From Spisula solida (lineage: Eukaryota; Mollusca; Bivalvia; Venerida; Mactridae): a DNA stretch of 64,000 bases. Positions 48,801 through 61,784 of the stretch are shown in pieces. A program made the position numbers and the translations under genes. The DNA lies in NCBI GenBank assembly GCA_947247005.1, contig OX365953.1, positions 315,001 through 379,000 on the forward strand, written 5' to 3'. Under the pieces are notes generated by a model. It was not told the DNA's origin, searched no databases, and saw nothing but the letters and a program-made list of their open reading frames with translations. Within the stretch, counting starts at the first letter, position 1. Every line of letters begins with the position of its first letter.

Positions 48801-49275
48801 ATATTGGTGTCACACCGGTGAAAGTACTTCCGGGTCGTAGTATGCTAAAATAGTTCCTATGAAAACTTTAATTCTGTTCTGTTCTTGTACTGTTTGACTG
48901 TGGTAACTGTGAATTGTTGACCAAAATTCCTATATATATTTCAAATATGGACTTTCTGTCAACAGCTAACAGCCTTTAATTTATCTTTTTCTAGATTACT
49001 ACACCCTGACTGAGGGCTGGAAATGTGTGGGTGCTTCGGCCGAATCAGCTGTTGTGTATTGGAAAATAGCATAGTCTACCTGGGAGACTTGAAATAGCAG
49101 GAAAACAACACACTCAACCTGGCATTTTCTGTGACTCATTAATGAGGACAGTGTATGTATTCTATGGAAAAGGCCACAGGAAATCATTTGGGAAATCAGT
49201 GAGACTCAGGGAGAGACATGAAATTGGGTCATTTTGCATAGAAATGATAGTAGAAAATTTTACCGGTGTGACACC
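45845..49275. mobile_element. Composite unit 1: MITE - body - MITE (3.43 kb)
   Basis: Two 469/470-bp modules (45845-46313, 48806-49275) in direct orientation flank a 2.49-kb body. Each module has inverted ends GGTGTCACACCGGT...ACCGGTGTGACACC. The TGTCACACC...GGTGTGACA ends look LTR-like, but I see no primer-binding site after the first or polypurine tract before the second. The body has a Mutator-like transposase remnant on the minus strand and a repeat-like stretch at 46671-47116. Confidence 0.8.
47320..48150 (-). pseudogene. Mutator-like transposase C-terminal remnant (unit 1)
   Basis: Minus-strand frames: DRQAAQKVLARDAKTASQRC, a frameshift, then ELARTGKGHITKMIKKLPAI, CYAVDCSFCPGD, YLQMNEQDKKLMNGVLQMRL, TTTQGCESFNRATVASMSKH, FARTFKGRLSAQVLRS (47604-48032), and a further exon-like frame at 47337-47588. 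The 'RLS...TxxQGCExFNR...' block resembles the C-terminal part of invertebrate 'Mutator-like transposase domain' proteins. The catalytic core is missing. Confidence 0.7.
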
Positions 49276-49282
49276 AGAATGT

Positions 49283-52200
49283 GGTGTCACACCGGTGAAA
49301 GTACTTCCGGGTCGTAGTATGCTAAAATAGTTCCTATGAAAACTTTAATTCTGTTCTGTTCTTGTACTGTTTGACTGTGGTAACTGTGAATTGTTGACCA
49401 AAATTCCTATATATATTTCAAATATGGACTTTCTGTCAACAGCTAACAGCCTTTAATTTATCTTTTTCTAGATTACTACACCCTGACTGAGGGCTGGAAA
49501 TGTGTGGGTGCTTCGGCCGAATCAGCTGTTGTGTATTGGAAAATAGCATAGTCTACCTGGGAGACTTGAAATAGCAGGAAAACAACACACTCAACCTGGC
49601 ATTTTCTGTGACTCATTAATGAGGACAGTGTATGTATTCTATGGAAAAGGCCACAGGAAATCATTTGGGAAATCAGTGAGACTCAGGGAGAGACATGAAA
49701 TTGGGTCATTTTGCATAGAAATGATAGTAGAAAATTTTACCGGTGTGACACCTATATGATGCGAAAGTGAAAGTAGGAGATCTTCTGTTGCGAACTTATT
49801 TATTGACTTATTGGCTTCAAATTGTGTGTGCAAGTTCCAAATACTCTGACAAACTTGTATATCTAGAAGAAAGTGGACAGGTAATTCAAATTTAAATTTA
49901 ATTTTAATTTAAAAATAAAAACATTGAAATTTGACCTTTTGGCCTAGTTTGATGTATAGATTTTGCACCAACAATGCATTTGAGTCTACTTACTGTTGTA
50001 AATTGTCGTCTGCAAGGTTTGTTGTGCTTAGAGATTGCAGAAAATATTAGTTTTATTTTGTATTTTTACTTAAAATCAATTTTTTTTACATTTTAACAAT
50101 CATAATAGCAGTGGAGATTTGTTATAAAAATGCTCAGACAAGCTACAGAGTGACTCTGTATTGCATGAGAATGGGGCATGTGTCATTTGGACTGGGTATA
50201 GTGTCTGGGGTTATGGCCAGTTCATATTCCGGGACCCAAGAGACCCTTTCAGAGCCGGGTTTCGAACCAAGACCGCACACCGTGTTGCCCTTATGGTTTC
50301 TGTCACAGACTTTATGTCGCTTGGAATGTGCCGGCATGTCATTTGTGCAATAATAAGTTATGTGTAAATGGGGAACATCATTACTTTGAAGATAAATACA
50401 CAAATAGTAATAGAAATATTTGTTTTTATATGGGGTCCTGCACAGGTCATGTGAATACCCAGGGCAAGACACAGCCTCCATGTTTAATGAGCTTGTCTGG
50501 GTAGACCCAGTAGGATTATTTTGATTTATGAGTCTATTAGAATTATTTTTACTCATCCATCACACTCATCCATTTATTTATATGGCTGTTAGTTGGCTAC
50601 TAAAAGGTAATAACAAATTTGTCAGGGAATGCAGCACTCATCATAGACAGGAAATGTCACTCTGTTTCGGCTAGCATCAAGCCATCGTCAGCAGCACTGC
50701 TTTGTACTGGACAGAGTGGTTGTCGACCCTGTCTTTGGTGAACCGGTAAGTATGTTTGTGTCTGGGAGCCACTCAGTTATGCCTGATCAATCAATTTATT
50801 TGCAGGCATAGGTATGTATGTTGGCATCCAAAACACCCATCTCATAGTCAGTTTTCGCAAACCCAGAACCGCGTAACTGTCTGTGGTCATACTCCATCCT
50901 GGCTCTCCGGGCCCGTCGTCTATTTCTGTATTTTGGTGTAGTCTTGTACTTTTTGTTGTGGTTTGCCTTGGTAGCGATTTGTTATAGACGTCCCTGTGCC
51001 CATACAGAAAGCGCTGTACCGGATACATACCTGAGCTTGTTTTTCACGGCTGCATTGACACTGTTGTAGAGTGAAGTACTTGCGCTGACAAGCGACCCTT
51101 GAATGTTCGTGCAAAGGTTACGTGTTTGCTCATTGAAGCCACAGTAGCCCTGTTAAAAGACTCACACCCCTGTGTTGTTGTTCTGGAGCTGACACTGTAA
51201 AATGCTGCTTCACTCAGTCTCATCTGCAATACACCATTCATAAGCTTCTTATCTTGTTCATTCATTTGCAGGTACTTGAACTTGGCCAGACTCAGGACAT
51301 CAGATTTGTCCCACCAGCACCCATTTCCCACACCAGAAGAGACAAGTGAATCTCCAGGACAGAAACTGCAGTCTACCGCATAGCATTCAATGGTGGCTGC
51401 CCAAATAGCCGGTAACTTTTTTATCATTTTAGTGATGTGACCTTTGCCTGTTCGAGCAAGTTCGATCACCAATCACAGCGTTGCGACGCAGTTTTCGCGT
51501 CTCTGGCCAGGACTTTTTGTGCTGCTTGTCTGTCCTTTATTGTGGCGATTGGAATCATGGTGCTGGATAACTGGGTGCTTTGCACTTTTTCTCCTTTCTA
51601 GTCGCAAGGTAATTTGTGTCTGCTTGTCGCGTCAGGTTATAGTCCATGTTGTGGGCTGCGTAATAGTCATTTAGTAGAGATTAGCCATTCTACTTGCTTA
51701 GTCTGTTTGCACAGTCCGCCTGCTAGCTTAATCTGTTTACAGTACACTGGCAGGTATTTGATGTGATTAAATGGTGATTAGAGGTGTTCCATATTGTCTT
51801 TTAAAGAATTATGGATGATAAAAATCACATTTTGCTTTAAAATGTAGACATAAGAGAGTAAATGATAGGCTGAAGGGCGTCTTTTTATGAAAAAATGCAC
51901 CTTTTCCAGAGTTATCTCCCCTTTAAACTAGTTTCTGAAGTCTGCTGTGATAGTTTTTATGTATTGAAAGAAACAAGAAACATTAGTATGTGTTGTAAAG
52001 TTTATTTCAACAAAATCCATTGGGTACCTACCAAGTAATTAATGTTTAGCTGTGGCAGGTAGAATGGCTCGGAAAGACATAATATCAGGTCTTAATACTG
52101 GTGACTGGTTGCATTAGCAAAACTGATTTTTCTAGAAACAGGTCATACTGAGTAAGATTTAAAAGAGTGGAAATTTGTTGTAAGACATTATGTTGTCTGC

Positions 52201-52715
52201 TGAACACATAGGAGCCAGCTCAAACTCATACAAGTTCATCATATTGGTGTCACACCGGTGAAAGTACTTCCGGGTCGTAGTATGCTAAAATAGTTCCTAT
52301 GAAAACTTTAATTCTGTTCTGTTCTTGTACTGTTTGACTGTGGTAACTGTGAATTGTTGACCAAAATTCCTATATATATTTCAAATATGGACTTTCTGTC
52401 AACAGCTAACAGCCTTTAATTTATCTTTTTCTAGATTACTACACCCTGACTGAGGGCTGGAAATGTGTGGGTGCTTCGGCCGAATCAGCTGTTGTGTATT
52501 GGAAAATAGCATAGTCTACCTGGGAGACTTGAAATAGCAGGAAAACAACACACTCAACCTGGCATTTTCTGTGACTCATTAATGAGGACAGTGTATGTAT
52601 TCTATGGAAAAGGCCACAGGAAATCATTTGGGAAATCAGTGAGACTCAGGGAGAGACATGAAATTGGGTCATTTTGCATAGAAATGATAGTAGAAAATTT
52701 TACCGGTGTGACACC
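49283..52715. mobile_element. Composite unit 2: near-identical copy of unit 1
   Basis: Modules at 49283-49752 and 52246-52715 flank a body that differs from the first by about ten substitutions or single-base indels in 2.49 kb. Units 1 and 2 are separated by 7 bp (AGAATGT). A recent tandem duplication, or an assembly duplication. Confidence 0.85.
50760..51590 (-). pseudogene. Mutator-like transposase C-terminal remnant (unit 2)
   Basis: Same frames and same frameshift as the copy at 47320-48150, with two residue changes in the 142-codon part (51044-51472): Ser to Thr after SMSKHV and Arg to His after AQVL. Confidence 0.7.
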
Positions 52716-53149
52716 ATGTAACCCTACCAGAGAAAAGTCCGTCTTTTCCGGTCCGAGAGCTAGAAAACTTAGTGTCGCACTTTTCAACAGTTTTCATTCA
52801 AACCACAACAAAGGTCATGACCCTTGCACATAATTTATTGCAAACATGTAGTAACCCATGATTTTAACACAAAACTTAATTGGATTATTCTTACTAATGA
52901 TAAAATAGCCAAGAAACACAGCATTTGTCTTATATTTACAATATTCGAATATTTGGCTTCTCTGGGTTTACTGACTCCAAAATCAAGCCAGCCGCCAGTA
53001 ATGCCGCCAGTAAGAAATATTATCAAAGTGTATAAAACGACACAAATTTTTGTAATATGCGGTCCGCTGCAAATTTTCTTCTGCTTCTTATTTCCTTATT
53101 ATACAAAGCATTAAAGTCACTATATAGAGCAACAAACAGATCCAGTCGG

Positions 53150-55290
53150 AATGACATATTTGTAAGTTGGCCTTGGATGCAACAAAAAAGCCCATAAAGG
53201 CTGATAAGTCAAAAAATTCCGTAAATAACTTCATTTGACCCTACCTTAAAGATTATTGGACCCTTTTAAAGCTAAATGGCGCAATTAGTCATATGCCGTA
53301 TCAATGCAACAATGTAGGGCTACGAAATGTTGTCGGTGATATCTTTGTAAGTTGGCCATTAATGCCCAAGAAAAGCCAATAAAGGCTGATCAGTCGCGAA
53401 ATTCCGTAAAAAACTCATTTGACCCCATATTAAAGACCCTTGGACCCTTTAATAGCGAATGTGACGCACTGCGTAATATATCATATTAAAACTACTAGAT
53501 AGGGCTACGAAATGATGTCGTCGATTCATTTGTAAGTTTGCCCTGAAAGCCGAAGAAAAGTCCCTAAAGGCTGATAAGTTGCAAAAAATCAATAAAAAAA
53601 CCTCATCCGACCCCATATTAAAGACCCTTGGACCCTTTAATAACGAGTGTGACGCAATGAGTAATATATCATATTAAAACTTCTACATGAGGCTACGAAA
53701 TAATGTCGTCGATTTATTTGTAAGTTGGCCCTTAATGCCAAAGAAAAGCCCCTAGTGGCTCATAAGTCGCGAAATTCAGGTAAAAAACCTCATCTGACCC
53801 CATATTAAAGACCCTTGGACCCTTTAATAGCGAATGTGACGCAATGAGTAATATATCATAACACAACTTCTACATGGGGCTACGAAATGATGTCGTCGAT
53901 TTATTTGTAAGTTGGCCATGAATGCCAACGAAAAGCCCCTAAAGGCTGATAAGTCGCGAAATTCCGTAAAAACCTCATCTGACCCCATATTAAAGACCCT
54001 TGGACCCTTTAAAAGCGAATGTGACGCAATGAGTAATATATCATAACACAACTTCTACATGGGGCTACGAAATGATGTCGTCGATTTATTTGTAAGTTGG
54101 CCCTGAATGCCAACGAAAAGCCCCTAAAGGCTGATAAGTCGCGAAATTCCGTAAAAACCTCATCTGACCCCATATTAAAGACCCTTGGACCCTTTAATAG
54201 CGAATGTGACGCAATGAGTAATATATCATAATAAAACGTCTAGATAGGGCTATAAAATGATGTCGTCGATTTATTTGTAAGTTGGCCCTGAATGCCCAAG
54301 AAAAGCCCCTAAAGGCTGATAAGTCGCGAAATTCTGTAAAAAAAACTCATCTGACCCCATATTAAAGACCCTTGGACCCTTTAATAGCGAATGTGACGCA
54401 ATGAGTAATATATCATGATAAAACTTCTAGATGGGGCTATGAAATGATGTCGTCGAATTATTTGTAAGTTGGCCCTGACTGCCCAAGAAAAGCCCCTAAA
54501 GGCTGATAAGTCGCGAAATTCTGTAAAAAACCTCATCTGACCCCAACCCCATATTAAAGACCCTTGGACCCTTTAATAGCGAATGTGACGCAATGAGTAA
54601 TATATCATGATAAAACTTCTAGATGGGGCTATGAAATGATGTCGTCGAATTATTTGTAAGTTGGCCCTGACTGCCCAAGAAAAGCCCCTAAAGGCTGATA
54701 AGTCGCGAAATTCTGTAAAAAACCTCATCTGACCCCAACCCCATATTAAAGACCCTTGGACCCTTTAATAGCGAATGTGACGCAATGAGTAATATATCAT
54801 GATAAAACTTCTAGATGGGGCTATGAAATGATGTCGTCGAATTATTTGTAAGTTGGCCCTGACTGCCCAAGAAAAGCCCCTAAAGGCTGATAAGTCGCGA
54901 AATTCCGTAAAAAAACTCATCTGACCCCATATTAAAGACCCTTGGACCCTTTAATAGCGAATTTTACGCAATGAGTAATACATCATGTTAAAACTACTAA
55001 ATGGGTCTACGAAATGATGTCGTCGATTTATTTGTAAGTTGGTCCTGAATGCCTAAGAAAAGCCCCTAAAGGCCGATATGTCGCAAAAATCAATAAAAAA
55101 AACTCAACTGACCCCATATTAAAGACTCTTGGACCCTTTAATAGCGAATGTGACGCAATGAGTAATATATCATATTAAAACTACTAGATGGGTCTACGAA
55201 ATGATGTCGTCGATGTATTTGTAAGTTGGCCCTGAATGTCACAGAAAAGCCCATAAAGGCTGATAAGTCGCGAAATTCCGCAAAAAACTC
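53150..55290. repeat. ~187-bp satellite array, left (about 12 copies)
   Basis: Units contain 'tttgtaagttggccctgaatg', 'gaaaagcccctaaaggctga', 'taagtcgcgaaattccg', 'catattaaagacccttggac', 'gtgacgcaatgagtaatata'. Two central units carry a small 'ccccaa' insertion and are almost identical, showing local expansion. Confidence 0.93.
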
Positions 55291-55299
55291 ATCTGATCC

Positions 55300-55492
55300 A
55301 ATGACGTCGGTCGGTCAGTCTGTTGGTTGGTCGGTTGGTAGACCAAATGGTTTCCTCGTTCAGTAACTCAAGAATGCTATGATCCTCAGATTTTTCATGG
55401 AGGCAGGTCATCCACAGTGGATGACCCCTATTGGTTTTCTGGTCAGTAGGTCAAAGGTATTGGGGACATACGTGTTTTACAAGCATCTCCTA
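55300..55492. repeat. Interspersed repeat (296-571 family)
   Basis: Shares 'cggtcagtctgttggttggt', 'tagaccaaatgg', 'cagtaactcaag', 'tcagtaggtcaaaggt', 'cgtgttttacaagcatctcc' with the copies in the METTL16 introns. Confidence 0.7.
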
Positions 55493-55689
55493 ATGTCACA
55501 TAAATCTATATTACGCTTTTTATGCGAGCTATAACGAATTTCTATCTGAGCAACATATCACACAAATGTGTTGTCTACTTGTTATATTCACTGATAAAAT
55601 TATGTAAAATGCATTGATTTTCTGAGCTGCACGCCGCACAAACTCATTTTCTTCTGTCACCTAGACACTAATAAATTACATGATGATCT

Positions 55690-56900
55690 ACAATCTGCCT
55701 ACCGTGCACTACATTCCACAGAGACGGCACTTCTGCGAGTCCATCAAGATATAGCGGCCGCACTTGACAACAACTCATGTGTGGTTCTGATAATGCTTGA
55801 CTTATCACAGGCCTAAGAAATTATATCACAAAATACAGAGTTTTGAAATTCCCCATCTTCCCGTCATTACTGTATATAATAAGGCCTGTGGACTTATCGA
55901 CAGCCTTTGACGTCATCGACCATCCCATCCTCCTAAAACGCTTGGAACATGCATACGGAATATCAGGCTCTGTCCTGTTGTGGTTTCACTCTTATGTGAG
56001 TGATAGGTCTCAACGTGTTGCAGTTCGGTCTGCTGTTTCTGATGAAACCTCTCTTCATTTTGGTGTCCCACAGGACTCGGTCCTGGGACCCAGAAAGTAC
56101 TGTATGTTTGCAAAACCAATAGGTGATATATGCAAGAGCCATAATATGTTACACCACGGCTATGCGGATGATACTAAATGCTACCTAGTCATCAAATCAA
56201 AAGACAGTTGGTCTAGTGTAGTACCTGAACTTGAAGCCTGCCTGTCGGACATCAGTTCCTGGATGCGCCTGAACATGCTAAAAATTAACCAGGATAAAAC
56301 GGAACTCATCATCTTTGCACCAAAACATCAAGTCAAGGATTTTTCTGACTGCAAGTTACAATTTGATGGAACAGTTGTTCATGAATCATCATTTGTGAAA
56401 AATTTGGGTGCCTTCTTTGATAAAACTCTAAGTATGGACAAACAAGCTAATGCAATATCCAAATCCTGCTTTTTCCATCTGCGTAACATCGGAAGTATTA
56501 GGCCATTCATTACTGTTAATGCCTGCAAAACACTTGTGAATTCCCTTGTAACCTCAAGACTGGACTATGCGAATGTTTTGCTATGAGGTGCCAACAGCAA
56601 CGTAGTAGGCAAACTGCAGCGCATCCAGAACACTGCTGCTCGTTTGATCACACTTACAAAAAAGCGTGAGCACATTACACCGATCCTGCATTCACTGCTC
56701 TGGCTTCCGGTGCCATACAGAGTACAGTACAATGTCATCATATACACATTTAAGATCAAACATGAACTTGCTCCTGTTTACATGAATGAGTTGGTAACTG
56801 AGTACCACCCAACAAGATCTCTGAGATCAGACTCAGCCAAATTATCAAACATTCCGAGAACAAAATCTATATATATATTTAAGCTGGAAAGAATGTAGGC
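55690..56900 (+). pseudogene. Non-LTR retrotransposon RT (CR1/L2-type), broken
   Basis: Reads LQSAYRALHSTETALLRVHQ and VVLIMLDLS (motif A, first half), an 85-bp MITE, then AFDVIDHPILLKRLEHAYGI (motif A, second half), GVPQDSVLGPRKY (motif B, with Asp for Gly), HGYADDTKCYL (motif C with the catalytic Asp pair), then thumb and C-terminal parts (MLKINQDKTELIIF, LRNIGSIRPFI, VTSRLDYANVLL), a TGA at 56584, and LQRIQNTAARLITLTKKREH. The MITE, the TGA and frame changes make it inactive. 5'-truncated, no endonuclease domain. Confidence 0.93.
55806..55890. mobile_element. 85-bp MITE inside RT motif A
   Basis: Inverted ends CACAGGCCTAAG / AAGGCCTGTG, flanked by the direct repeat GACTTAT (55799-55805 and 55891-55897). 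The 7-8-bp duplication suggests a hAT-like element. Confidence 0.8.
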
Positions 56901-59900
56901 CTATCCTGTATCTGAGCAGCATGACACACACCAGTTCTTTACTTGGTAATATTATTTGATAACTGCATTGTGCGAGCGAAGCAAGCTAGAAACAAGCGTC
57001 GTTTACCAGGGCATCAAAAAAGTGCATATCTTACCAGCATGTAGCATTTACTATTTCCCAATTTGATAATATTCACTCAGACAACGTTATAGTACGCGGG
57101 AAGCGATCAGGAAAAATGTCTATCTGTGCATTTTCGAACACAAATTCGCTCTTTACTTAATTAAAACCATTCACAAATAAAGTTAAAAGTACATTGGTTT
57201 TCTGGTCACCATGCCACAAATATAGTCGTTTTCTACTTGAAGTTGCTTAGTTCTGAGCGTCATTGAACACTGTCTTAGGTCCGTAAAGGTCTGTACATAA
57301 ACACGTTTAATTTTATACACGTGAAATCCCATTTGAAGCCGTTGTCGCTAAATTGGTTAAAAAGATTAAATGCTTCTTCAAGAATACGATTTATTTTGGA
57401 AATCTTGCGTACTGAATACCAATAGGCATTTTATTGCGTACCGCGTACGACGCTCTTACGTCCCGAATACCCCCTAAAAAGGCCCTGAATCCCGCGTACC
57501 GAGGCTTCACCCTCTGCAATTACAACGAATACTTGCACTCAATACTATGCACTCAAATGTTGAAAAGTGTTATCATGGGCTATTTTTTGTTATTTATTGC
57601 AAATCTAGATCAGGGAAATGTAGAAAATGTTATGCGAGTGTTGAAAATAACGTCTTAAACATTGTCTATGACAGGATATGTTATTTATGAGGTGTAGATG
57701 CAATTATTCAACCCGAATGTTATACTCAACATACTGACAAATACATGTACATTAAAATACGTACTCGAAGATAAGCCACTGGTAATATTAAGTAACAACT
57801 TAACATAATCCCAAATTCTTGGTCACAAAAGTTGTCACATTGAAATGATCCACACTTCAAGAGTGAATTTCGATATATGAGTGCTAAGTGTATGTCACAT
57901 GATTTGTTGTAATTCCAGGCCATGCACATTCAACATTTGTGGCTCAGCATATGAGGATCGATATAATAAGATGAACTTCCCTTCAAACACAGCGAGGGAA
58001 TTCCAGTAAATAGTTTTAAGGAAACGCAATTGGTGTCACACATAAATGTACTTATTTTAAAACAAGTTGCACCAGTCTATCTGCAATATTCAACTTTCTA
58101 GTACTAACTTTCTCGTAAGCAAACAGCAAATTCTCCGCATGTGGAGGAAAATCGACATTGCTGTAAAATTTCAGTGAATGACCAGCTATGGCCTGCAATT
58201 GGAACCGGGTGTTCAAGTTGAAAATCCAGTCCACTGGCCAGTGTATTATACATATCATGAAAATATTACAACCATCAACTATATCACGCTTTATTACAGC
58301 ACTTGGCATATTTCCATTACATTTCCTTCCATTCTTTACCATTATCCAGAACTTATAACAAGACACAGGCTCTGCTATTCTATCAATTTCATGATTTTGA
58401 TTGTTCACATCGCGTTGCACGGTTGTAATCCAAATATAACGGATATCAGTTACAGTTTTCATATGCCTATAGCTATGGCGGAACTGAAAACCAATGTAAC
58501 ATTCGGACATAATGGTTTTAAATTTTCTGGGTGTACACATGGAATTATCGGAAGTTATTGTTATATGATCTTTGGTGTACACTATCAAATTATCTGAGTG
58601 TACCCTATGTATAGATAATTTGATATACAAAGGGTACACTCAGATAATTTAATATACATAGGGTACACTCGGATGACTTGATTTACATAGTGCACACTCA
58701 GAAAAACTGAAACTATAGGCATTTGGTTTCAACATTCCTTGCCCTATAGTCACTGGTCGACCGGGGCACTGTAGAGATCAGTGACTAGAGCAAATGATTA
58801 ATTTACGCCGAGTTGAAACCAAATGCCTATGTTTGAAACCATGTGCCTATGGTCTAGTATTCCGAATTCCTCCCGAGCGTTGTCAGTTCCGTAAAATGTA
58901 CAATTGTCCGTTTGAATAGATCGGTATATCTGAAATATAACAGTGATCTAAGGATACGACGAAATAAACGTTTCAATCATTTTATACAAAATGCACGTTG
59001 TGTCTTACTTTACGAGGATACCATGTCTGCCCATACCCCATGTTGTTAATAAGTCATATCATTTATGTATGAGCAGCCGTTAAGTCGGTATTCCATCATA
59101 CTGAGTTGGCTCACACATTTGAAAATACCATGTTCACAAGCAACGCGCCTATATCTGAAGATGCTATCCGTACTAAGTAACTTGGACTTCTTCAAGCAAC
59201 AGACAATTTCTCCGCGATGTTGAGAACATGGCCGCAGCCATTGTCATGAACTAAGTTCATCACGGGAACCTTACACAGAACTATTCAGTATTGTGATGTA
59301 TCGATTCCTAAAATTCGCACTTTTCGTTTATAATTTTTAATTTTTTAACTCCAAAAGTAGCACTTCACAAGCTAGTGTCGAGCTAGAACTTGAGTATGTT
59401 GAAAATCGCCCATAATGTGATATGATTCAACAATAATAATGTATTGTGTTTCCTGAGCAAAATGGTATCTGCCTTGTTCTATACATGGACAAAATACGTC
59501 ATAAAATTACCTCTCAAAACACCAAAACACACATAAAAAGTCGATTTTCATAATGACATACATTGATCTCAGACTCGCACCCATCGTTTTCCAACTCTTA
59601 AGACCTTCCTCTTCAATAAAAAATAGGTTGTGAAATGTTCTACCAATGGGAGGGGTTGCACCCATTTTTAACCTATTTTTTGAGGTTTGGCCACTAGCCT
59701 ATTTGTTTTGCTATATTGTATTGTAAGTTTTGTTTTATTTTATGCCGATAAACTATATGTTATGTGTAATTATAACTCCTGTTGAGATCTGAATTTGTAT
59801 GGTAACTGAATAAAGAATCACCGCAATCACAAATGAACAAATTATTTCAACATACAATCGATGCAATGGCTTTGGAATACTGGATACGCACATCAGTGAC

Positions 59901-60189
59901 CTGTTACAATAAGCAGATGCAAAACACCAAACAGCCGCTAACAGACATACGTACATGTACTATCTACCTCATTTGATGGGGATTTACGATCATAATAAAA
60001 CTGTCAGTTAGATCTTATGTCTTATGACACTAAGTGTTTCCTAGTTTAGATGCTGTAACATGTCTGTGAAGCTGGTAGTAATAGTGCTCCTATATATATA
60101 TATGTTGGTTACAACTCGTGCCAATCTACGTTTGGCCATTTCTACTTATTGGATTGAGCAGGGCTCCTGATTGAGCTGCTGAATTCATC
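56901..60189. other. Non-coding stretch with hairpins and unexplained frames
   Basis: Two overlapping frames, 58052-58639 minus (195 codons) and 58178-58597 plus (139 codons), have no recognisable motif and may both be chance. A perfect 20-bp-arm hairpin lies at 58587-58650 (AAATTATCTGAGTGTACCCT), followed by diverged ~36-bp repeats to about 58700. A second inverted pair (ATAGGCATTTGGTTTCAAC) bounds 58715-58830. Confidence 0.5.
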
Positions 60190-61768
60190 GATTAGGGGTC
60201 ATAGTATGTTGTTATTAATATTCGGGACTTATGAACCTTTTTGGACTATTCTCGGACATTCAGCGCCAACTAACATATGCGAGGGATGATCGATATGAGG
60301 TCATAGTATGTTTTTTTACTAAAAATCGCGACTTATGATTATTTTTGGGCGTTTATCGGACATTCAGGGCCAAGTTACAAATACATGTAAAACGATTATA
60401 TAATATTTTAGCCCTGTATCGTAGCTTTAATATGGTATATGACTCATTGGGTCACATTCCCTATTATGGGATCTAGGGGTCGTCGATGAGAGGTCAGAGT
60501 ATGTTTTTTACTAAAAATCGCGACTTATGAACGTTTTTGGGCTTTTATCGGACATTCTGGGCCAAGTCACAAATACAACGATTATATAATATTTTAGCCC
60601 TGTATCGTAGCTTTAATATGGTATATGACTCATTGCGTCACATTCCCTATTATGGAGTCTAGGGGTCATCGCTAAATATTGGGTCAGAGTAAGTTTTTTA
60701 CTAAACATCGCGATTTATTAACCTTTTGGGGCTTTTATCGGACATTCTGGGCCAAGTTACAGACAAAACGATTATATAATATTTTAGCCCAGAATAGTAG
60801 CTTTAATATGGTACATGACTCATTGTGTCACATTCCCTATTATGGGGTGTAGGGGTCGTCGCTATTGGCCAAGAGTATGTTTTTTACTATAAATCGCGAC
60901 CTACGAACCTTTTTGGGTTTTTATCGAACATTCAGGGCCAAGTTAGAAACAAAGCAATTATATAATGTTTTAGCCCTGTATAATAGCTTTAATTTGGTAT
61001 ATGACTCATTGCGTCACATTCCCTATTATGGGGTCTAGGGGTCGTCGCTATTGGCCAAGAGTATGTTTTTTACTATAAATCGCGACCTACGAACCTTTTT
61101 GGGTTTTTATCGAACATTCAGGGCCAAGTTACAAACAAAGCAATTATATAATGTTTTAGCCCTGTATAATAGCTTTAATTTGGTATATGACTCATTGCGT
61201 CACATTCCCTATTATGGGGTCTAGGGGTCGTCGCTATTGGGTCAGAGTAAGTTTTTACTAAAAATCGCGACTTATGAACCTTTTTGGGTTTTTATCGAAC
61301 ATTCAGGGCCAAGTTACAAACAAAGCAATTATATAATGTTTTAGCCCTGTATAATAGCTTTAATTTGGTATATGACTCATTGCGTCACATTCCCTATTAT
61401 GGGGTCTAGGGGTCGTCGCTATTGGGTCAGAGTAAGTTTTTACTAAAAATCGCGACTTATGAACCTTTTTTGGCTTTTATCGGACATTCAAGACCAAGTT
61501 ATAAATGAAACGATTATATAATATTTTAACCCGCCCTCTATAGTAGCTTTAATATGGTACATGACTCATTGCGTCTCATTCCCTATTATGGGGTCTAGGG
61601 GTCGTCGCTACTGGGTCAGAGTAAGTTTTTTACTAAAAATCGCGACTTATGAACCTTTTTTTGGCTTTTATCGGACATTCAAGTCCAAGTTACAAATGAA
61701 ACGATTATATAATATTTTAACCCTCTATAGTAGCTTTAATATGGTACATGACTCATTGCGTCACATTG
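60190..61768. repeat. ~187-bp satellite array, right (about 9 copies)
   Basis: Units contain 'atgactcattgcgtcacatt', 'ccctattatggggtctaggg', 'aaatcgcgacttatgaacct', 'tttatcggacattcagggcc', 'aagttacaaa'. Reverse-complementing the left array gives the same succession (tactcattgcgtcacattcg... tcgcgacttatcagcc... cattcagggccaacttacaa), so the arrays share an ancestor. Confidence 0.92.
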
Positions 61769-61784
61769 CGCAAGCGGACCGCAT

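Larger units (their letters stand above)
53054..61784. mobile_element. Foldback-like structure: inverted satellite arrays around a 4.9-kb core
   Basis: Arrays at 53150-55290 and 60190-61768 belong to the same ~187-bp family in opposite orientation. Short outer sequences ATATGCGGTCCGCTGC (near 53057) and GCAAGCGGACCGCATAAT (near 61767) are also inverted. The core holds a repeat, a broken LINE and unexplained DNA but no recognisable transposase. Confidence 0.55.

Noticed and set aside
45845..49275. LTR retrotransposon with TGTCACACC...GGTGTGACA LTRs
   Set aside because: No tRNA primer-binding site follows the first module, no polypurine tract precedes the second, and the body has no gag, RT or integrase; its only coding trace is MULE-like.
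58052..58639. 195-codon minus frame as a gene
   Set aside because: It overlaps a 139-codon plus frame, has no motif, no splice context, and runs into a hairpin repeat. Likely chance.
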